Of a stretch of 64,000 nucleotides of DNA, positions 57,065-64,000 are shown piece after piece. The notes below the pieces were generated by a model, which was not told the origin of the DNA, did no database searches, and worked only from the letters and a program-made list of their open reading frames with translations. Source of the stretch: Mesorhizobium atlanticum (GTDB lineage Bacteria; Pseudomonadota; Alphaproteobacteria; Rhizobiales; Rhizobiaceae); contig NZ_QMBQ01000002.1 in the NCBI RefSeq assembly GCF_003289965.1, positions 434,001 to 498,000 of the forward strand, given 5' to 3'. The position numbers were made by a program, and so were the translations under genes. Position 1 is the first letter of the stretch. The number at the start of each line of letters is the position of its first letter.

Positions 57065-57118
57065 GCACATGCTTTTTCCAAGACATGTGCCTTCCTTCGG
57101 CATCGAATGCGCATGTGC
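57065..57118. promoter_or_regulatory. Cluster of CATGTG/CACATG motifs upstream of the LacI gene
   Basis: GCACATGC (57065-57072), ACATGTGC (57083-57090) and GCATGTGC (57111-57118). The first two make an inverted repeat GCACATG-N12-CATGTGC. All are in the 231-bp gap between the LacI and YgiQ genes. They may be operator sites; unproven. The rest of the gap shows nothing I can name. Confidence 0.35.
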
Positions 57119-57255
57119 GACCCCCGGCATAGTCGGCCAAAATGTCGGCTTTCGAGAGCGGTAACGGCCGCCTCGCCAAGTTGCCGGCGAAATCGGGTCT
57201 GCCTGTGGCTCGGATCGCCACCCGGCAGATCAGCTATGCTGACGGTGCTATCTGC

Positions 57256-59289
<2,034 letters not shown>

Positions 59290-59454
59290 CGGCGACGTAT
59301 AGGCCGCCGCCCGAGCGAATTCAATTAAGCTCGATCTTGGGTTCCGAAAGCATGGCCGCCCGAAGCAGGACTCATTCGCCATCAACGCTGCCGGCGTCCC
59401 GGCATGACAAAGGAGTTCGAGGGTGTGTCTCAACCCGGCATCATGATGCAGTTA

Positions 59455-61125
59455 TCAACCCAACTCCCGTATGAAGGACCCGTCGACTTTGAGGCCGCAG
59501 GCGTTGTGGAAATCGACATTCAGGCGCCAACCCGATGGGTGATGGGCAGCCGTTAGCAGCGCAAAGCCATCGCCCGGTGCAAAACTTGTCTGGACTTCGC
59601 AGCGATACGGCCCGCTCGCCAAATCGGGAAAGAAGAAGGTCTCATCAGCCTGGAAATTGTCGGCAACGCCATTCGCGAACGGATAAGGCGCGTACAGACC
59701 GGAACTATGGACCGAATGCAGGATGCACTGCTTGCCGGTAATGCAGTTTGTCACGCGGGCGGTAACAAGGCTGCTGAGGTGCTCATCACCGGACAGGAAG
59801 ACAATTCGCGTGATTTCCTCGTCGCAAACAAACTTGAGCAATGCGTGCACGGAGCGTGGGTATCCATCCCATGCGTCGGAATGTAAGGCGCAGCTGGGGT
59901 CTTCGGCCACTTCTCGCCGACGTGGCAGGATGGCTGAAGGTGTAAGAACAAACTTGGGCAGCTCGGCATATTCGGGTCTGGTCAGCCATTTGCAGAGCTT
60001 GTCGAACTGTTTGGGGCCCATGATCCTCGCCTTGTTCCAATTCGAAGCCGTGCGCCCCTCCCGCTCCGTACGTGTGTCACTGAGGAAAAAAGGGATGCCA
60101 TCGTGGGTGAAATTGCGCCAAAGATGAGCCGGTAGGCGCCCGGTTTTGCCACGTTGATATTTAAGGTACGCCTGTTTGCCTGACACGATATCGGTGTCTT
60201 CGCTGCGCATTTTGGGATCGGGATCGTTGGCCCAGTTGTCCCGGATTTCGTGATCGTCCAACATGGTTTCGACCGCCAGATCCAAGCGCTGCATCACCGC
60301 CATGACACCGCGACTCTGACCGCGACGTTCATATGCCATTCGGAAGCGATCATCGGTTACCTTGGGGTCGAAGAGGCCGGCGGTTGCATCGATGTACACC
60401 TGATCACCGGCCAGAAGCAGCAAGGTTGGCGCACCGCTTTCGCCTAGCAGATCGGCAAGCGCGAGCAGGGAGGCATCGGCAGGCCCTCGTGTGGCATGCT
60501 CGCTGTCGGGCATATGGTCCAGGAAGTCACTGGGATATTGGCAACTGGCGAGGGCGAAACGAATATGCGTTGGCCGGCCACCCGTCTGGCGGTCGTAGCT
60601 TCGGCGCAATTTCTTAGGATCGCCTACGATTAGGCCGCCGCGCAAGTCGTCAATCGTGTCAGCCTCCAGCGCATCACGAGCCGCCCGGACGGCCTCGGTC
60701 ACGGCCTTCAGCGCGTGTGGAAGGGTATCGAAGACATCCGGCGTTGGAGCTGACAAATCGGGCCGTCGCGGCAACCGGGCAAGGCCGCCGATACCCTCGG
60801 CCTGTACGTACAGCAGCAGCACCAGGACCTGCTCCGCGGGAGGCCATTCGTGGAGCGGCACATCGAACACGTACGGGGATGCACTTTGCGGTTTGTAAAG
60901 ACCAACCAAACTCTCGCCTTGTTCCATCTGGTCGGGACCAGGTGCAGGCCCTGTCTCGACCATGCAAAGCCGATTTCCTGCTCGGTGAACGGGGACAAGG
61001 AGGGCGGCATGGGGGAACCCGCGCCCCCCGCTGTCTGCCGCCTGAACTCGGATCTTGCCAGCTTCGACCCCAATGCGCACGCCGAACGCTGGCGCCCTGG
61101 CCTCGAAGGGAAGAGAACGCGTCAT
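59455..61125 (-). CDS. PhoD-like metallophosphatase/phosphodiesterase without signal peptide
   Basis: A 556-aa PhoD-type protein. Metal-binding motifs are FALASCQYPSDFLDHM, LLLLAGDQVYIDAT, and ETMLDDHEIRDNWAND, with late FLSGDEHLSSLVTARVTN (GDxH). The N terminus (MTRSLPFEARAPAFGVRIGV) shows no Tat or Sec signal, unlike secreted PhoD. A first 180-residue N-terminal domain precedes the phosphatase core. It lies 38 bp downstream of the oxidase-hydrolase fusion on the same strand, so the two probably form an operon. Substrate unknown. Confidence 0.85.
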   Translation of the reverse strand: MTRSLPFEARAPAFGVRIGVEAGKIRVQAADSGGRGFPHAALLVPVHRAGNRLCMVETGPAPGPDQMEQGESLVGLYKPQSASPYVFDVPLHEWPPAEQVLVLLLYVQAEGIGGLARLPRRPDLSAPTPDVFDTLPHALKAVTEAVRAARDALEADTIDDLRGGLIVGDPKKLRRSYDRQTGGRPTHIRFALASCQYPSDFLDHMPDSEHATRGPADASLLALADLLGESGAPTLLLLAGDQVYIDATAGLFDPKVTDDRFRMAYERRGQSRGVMAVMQRLDLAVETMLDDHEIRDNWANDPDPKMRSEDTDIVSGKQAYLKYQRGKTGRLPAHLWRNFTHDGIPFFLSDTRTEREGRTASNWNKARIMGPKQFDKLCKWLTRPEYAELPKFVLTPSAILPRRREVAEDPSCALHSDAWDGYPRSVHALLKFVCDEEITRIVFLSGDEHLSSLVTARVTNCITGKQCILHSVHSSGLYAPYPFANGVADNFQADETFFFPDLASGPYRCEVQTSFAPGDGFALLTAAHHPSGWRLNVDFHNACGLKVDGSFIRELG

Positions 61126-61163
61126 GGCTTAACACTCCAACGCTTGCGTGGTGCGGCCTCTGA

Positions 61164-64000
61164 TTAGGTGTCTGGAATTCCAAGGTATTTCGCTATGACA
61201 CCGCAAATCGACGCGGCGTCTTTGCCGATCAGGCAATCCTGATGACCGTGACCAGGTACGCACCAGGTCAGATAGGAGGGCTGGCCGAGACCCAGACGTG
61301 ACTGGTTTTCATCGATAGCCCGCCTGATCGCTTCCTTTGACTGTGGCTCTTCGACGGCTTCCGAGGATGAATTCAAGTGCGGCACGCCGGCCTCACTGAG
61401 CATGTTTCGCATCAGCCTCAGGGTCGCAGGGTCAACCAGACCGTTCTCCGCGCCATGGATCGACATCATAGGGAATCGCAGTCGATCCCTGACTCTGTCA
61501 GGCAGCACGTAGCGATTTACGCCAGCCCTATCGGTAACGGTATTGAGACCGGCGAAGTGGATAACCTGCGAGACCGTCTCGACGCTAAGCGGGCCGAAGA
61601 AGTCGTCGATCTGGTCGAGCACGACGTCTGAGAGGTTCCTGAGCGAAAAGGTGCGCGAATAAAGCGCGTCCATCCGATGCCTCGTCCCGACCCAAGGCGT
61701 TACCTTACCTGGAGGCCAAAGCGGATTCTCGCGTCGAAACTCCTCAAACGGCGTTCTCGTTGCCGCGAGGGCGCGGTCGAGCAATTGACCGGCCAACGAA
61801 ATTTCGCCACGCGGGCTAAATACATAATCCTGAACTTGAAGAAAATATTGAACGTATCGCATTATATAGGCGGCGAGTACATTGGATGAGCTTAAAAGCA
61901 TCACGGGCCCGATCTGTGAGAAAACCACCCGCCCAATTTTCTGATGTATGTTTTGCTGATCAGACTCACTGAGCATTGCCATGCTGAACATTGCCGCGCC
62001 CATGCAATGGCAAACGACGTCGAGCTTTTCCTGCTTGGTGACGGCCAGCACGTGACGGATGGCGATCGGGATATCCTGCTCCGCCATCGCCTCGAACGGC
62101 CAGTTGCCGGTGGCCGTGGTCAAGCCCGAACTCGAGCGCATGTCGAGCACCCATACGTCGCGGCCAGCGTCGCATAGAGTTTGGGCAAGATTGCCGGGCA
62201 CGGCAGTGTGGGCAAAGGTGGTGCCGCTTGCGCTGTAGCCATGGATAAGCAGTACCGGGCGTTTCGGGACGCTACTGTTGATCGGTCCGTCGGGAGTACC
62301 GTCATAACGCGCCAGGCGGATGCGAATCGACGGCATCGCCGTGCCCAAGGTCAGCCATTCGATTTGCGGGTTCGGCAAACCCACTATTACCCCGGGCAGT
62401 CTCTGTGGCACACGCTCCGATGGAGGATCGGGACGGCGAAAACTCAGCGCGTGTATCTGAAGGACGACGCGCAAGCCGTAGAGCAGGAAAGACATCAAAT
62501 CCGCCAGCGCGGCGACCCTGTTTTCCTGATCGACTATTCGCAGCAGGGGCACCTGCCGCCGGGCCAGGTAGCGCTTGTTGAGTTCCAGCACCGGTGGTTT
62601 CTTGCCGAGAGCAGTCTTGCGCATGCGCGGGAAAGCCACGACCGACATCTGTATCAGCTGCGTCCAAGGACTGGCGCCGCGTCCATATGTGAGCCGTTTG
62701 ACCGCTCTGATCTTCCCATGCTGGAACATCGAGCTGTCGAACCCCGCGTCCGCAGCGGCTTTCTTGGACACCAGGTCATCGGCCTTGACGATCTTGTCGA
62801 TTTGCAGATCGTATTCAATCAACCGCACTCCACCGGCACGGGAGCACAGGTACAGAATGTCCCACCACCTGAAACCTGACAGTCCTCCGCTGTCCGGAGG
62901 CTTGAGACGCAGCCATTTCTGGCCTTGCTGGGTCCAGGTGTAGGCGAGATCGCGAAATCCACGGTTGATCGCCCAAGCCCGCAAAGCACGTGCTGTTCGA
63001 CCGACAGGACCGGACTCCTCGCGATCGAAAAGACGCAGCGTGCCCGAAATCTCGGCTTCGACGGCGACATCGCTTTCATAGGCTTGGTCGGCGATAGGGT
63101 CGAACTGCTTTCCTGCTCGCAGAATGCGCAATCGACCGTCGGCGATCGGCAGAGAGCGGCCGCCTGGTGCCCGTAAAGAAAAGAGATCGGACAGGACCAC
63201 GGGCTTGGTGGTGAGGGTTACTTCGACGGTATGCAGTCTTGCCGTGCCAGTGCTGCCTGTCACCAGGGGAACCTGACCTCGCACCTGTTCAGTCAGTTCG
63301 ATCCGGGTTGGAGTGGGTGCGGGGTTGGTTCGTGGCGTAGAATAAACCGGTCTCGGGGTGCCGGCGGAATGTCGGGGCACAGGGGAGTCGATCAACCGGC
63401 CGCCGCTAAGGTGCCATTTTTCCTTGAGTGCGCTGATCGCTCGCAACGCAAGAACGGCGATGGTCAGGGCCGGGTTAATGCCCAAGGACGTGGGAATGAT
63501 CGAGCCATCGAGCACGACCAGTCCCTCGTGGAAAGGGCTGGGGGCGGTCCCGGCGGGGTTGAACACACGCCCGCAATGGTCTGTGACGCCCTGTCGGACA
63601 TCATCACCCATGGCACATCCACCAAGCGGGTGCACCGTCACCAGGGGACCGCGTTGGCGGCCGAATACCGCTTCCAGGCGATCGGACAATGGCCGCCATA
63701 GCAGATTGTTGACCACGCGCCCCCCCAACCCCGATTTTTGAAGCAGGTCGGCAAGATGCCTGTGATGTCTCTCGAACCGCGGATCCAATCGCAACTCCGG
63801 CCATCGCACGGTGAGCATGCCGTCGCTGTTATCTTGAATGGCGCTACCCAGGGCCAGTTCGCCCTCGGCGTCGTCGCGGCCAATCATCGCCAGCACCAGG
63901 GAGTTCGCGATGGCGTCAGGGTCGACGGCAGCGTCGTCGGCCCATGAGGGATCTGGCTTCTGTTTCCCGCAATCGCCCTCGACCACGCGATTGAGCACAT
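61164..64000 (-). CDS. GMC oxidoreductase C-terminal part fused to an alpha/beta hydrolase (5' end beyond the window)
   Basis: At least 944 residues are visible; the frame stays open at the window edge. Residues about 1-195 are the end of a GMC (cholesterol-oxidase-like) oxidoreductase, with catalytic His in TVHPLGGCAMG and Asn in VLDGSIIPTSLGINPALTIA. A less familiar beta-rich middle part (about 200-570) follows. Then an alpha/beta hydrolase occupies 580-944: VLLIHGYSASGTTFAHTAVPG, nucleophile region VVCHCMGAAMFSMAML, Asp in ENGLVDPATL and His in VPGHGHQDCLIG. The nucleophile position (about residue 665) is Cys instead of Ser. Possible activity: oxidation then C-C or ester bond cleavage of a lipid or sterol. 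No transmembrane segment is evident. Confidence 0.85.
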   Translation of the reverse strand, partial: VLNRVVEGDCGKQKPDPSWADDAAVDPDAIANSLVLAMIGRDDAEGELALGSAIQDNSDGMLTVRWPELRLDPRFERHHRHLADLLQKSGLGGRVVNNLLWRPLSDRLEAVFGRQRGPLVTVHPLGGCAMGDDVRQGVTDHCGRVFNPAGTAPSPFHEGLVVLDGSIIPTSLGINPALTIAVLALRAISALKEKWHLSGGRLIDSPVPRHSAGTPRPVYSTPRTNPAPTPTRIELTEQVRGQVPLVTGSTGTARLHTVEVTLTTKPVVLSDLFSLRAPGGRSLPIADGRLRILRAGKQFDPIADQAYESDVAVEAEISGTLRLFDREESGPVGRTARALRAWAINRGFRDLAYTWTQQGQKWLRLKPPDSGGLSGFRWWDILYLCSRAGGVRLIEYDLQIDKIVKADDLVSKKAAADAGFDSSMFQHGKIRAVKRLTYGRGASPWTQLIQMSVVAFPRMRKTALGKKPPVLELNKRYLARRQVPLLRIVDQENRVAALADLMSFLLYGLRVVLQIHALSFRRPDPPSERVPQRLPGVIVGLPNPQIEWLTLGTAMPSIRIRLARYDGTPDGPINSSVPKRPVLLIHGYSASGTTFAHTAVPGNLAQTLCDAGRDVWVLDMRSSSGLTTATGNWPFEAMAEQDIPIAIRHVLAVTKQEKLDVVCHCMGAAMFSMAMLSESDQQNIHQKIGRVVFSQIGPVMLLSSSNVLAAYIMRYVQYFLQVQDYVFSPRGEISLAGQLLDRALAATRTPFEEFRRENPLWPPGKVTPWVGTRHRMDALYSRTFSLRNLSDVVLDQIDDFFGPLSVETVSQVIHFAGLNTVTDRAGVNRYVLPDRVRDRLRFPMMSIHGAENGLVDPATLRLMRNMLSEAGVPHLNSSSEAVEEPQSKEAIRRAIDENQSRLGLGQPSYLTWCVPGHGHQDCLIGKDAASICGVIAKYLGIPDT

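Noticed and set aside
59400..59454. Palindromic CCCGGCAT-type sequence between YgiQ and the PhoD-like gene
   Set aside because: Too short and imperfect to call a terminator or repetitive element from one copy.

Overview
The window reads as chromosome of a high-GC alphaproteobacterium of the order Hyphomicrobiales, most like Mesorhizobium. This rests on strong G/C bias at third codon positions, a solute-uptake-rich gene content (two complete ABC importers), a heterotetrameric sarcosine-oxidase operon, a DGPF/YCII plus ECF sigma pair, a TopIB gene and a MocDE-like Rieske/hydroxylase pair. The genus is inference. No rRNA, tRNA, CRISPR array, transposase or integrase was recognised.

Layout. 1-7589: end of a YtcJ-type amidohydrolase, a polyamine-type ABC importer (ATPase, two permeases, binding protein, clear terminator) and two tandem NylB-like serine hydrolases. 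7711-12495: tex, a 25-bp direct repeat of the tex 3' end enclosing a 64-codon ORF, then a GcvA-like LysR regulator divergent from glutaryl-CoA dehydrogenase. 12602-19264: three contiguous genes (transglutaminase + DUF2126 amidoligase, circularly permuted ATP-grasp + alpha-E, second transglutaminase), a biochemically uncharacterised predicted peptide-ligase system. 19319-23083: three overlapping glycosyltransferases, then topoisomerase IB. 23195-24837: YCII protein and ECF42-type sigma factor. 25023-26537: ALDH7-type dehydrogenase.

26582-34082: a sugar or Amadori-compound importer operon on the minus strand (binding protein, two permeases, SIS protein, PfkB kinase, ATPase), divergent from a ROK regulator across a perfect 10-bp-arm palindrome. 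34097-35945: two tandem paralogues of an unrecognised, probably DNA-binding family, divergent from a two-partner secretion pair (36296-43566) whose 1817-residue passenger carries GLUG motifs and six MBG-like repeats. 43683-52113: GNAT protein, two short-chain dehydrogenases, a SoxB-D-A-G operon and a TetR regulator. 52245-53591: RsmB/NOP RNA methyltransferase. 53719-57024 (minus): Rieske ferredoxin, membrane di-iron hydroxylase, divergent PanB-like protein and a LacI regulator that seems to start at ATT. 57256-64000 (minus): YgiQ radical SAM protein, a PhoD-like phosphatase without signal peptide, and a GMC oxidoreductase-alpha/beta hydrolase fusion running off the window.

The best candidates for undescribed biology are the transglutaminase/ATP-grasp/amidoligase trio, the paired unknown regulators facing the MBG adhesin, the MocDE-like module with a metal-ligand-less PanB homologue, the oxidase-hydrolase fusion with a cysteine nucleophile, and the small direct-repeat cassette at the end of tex.
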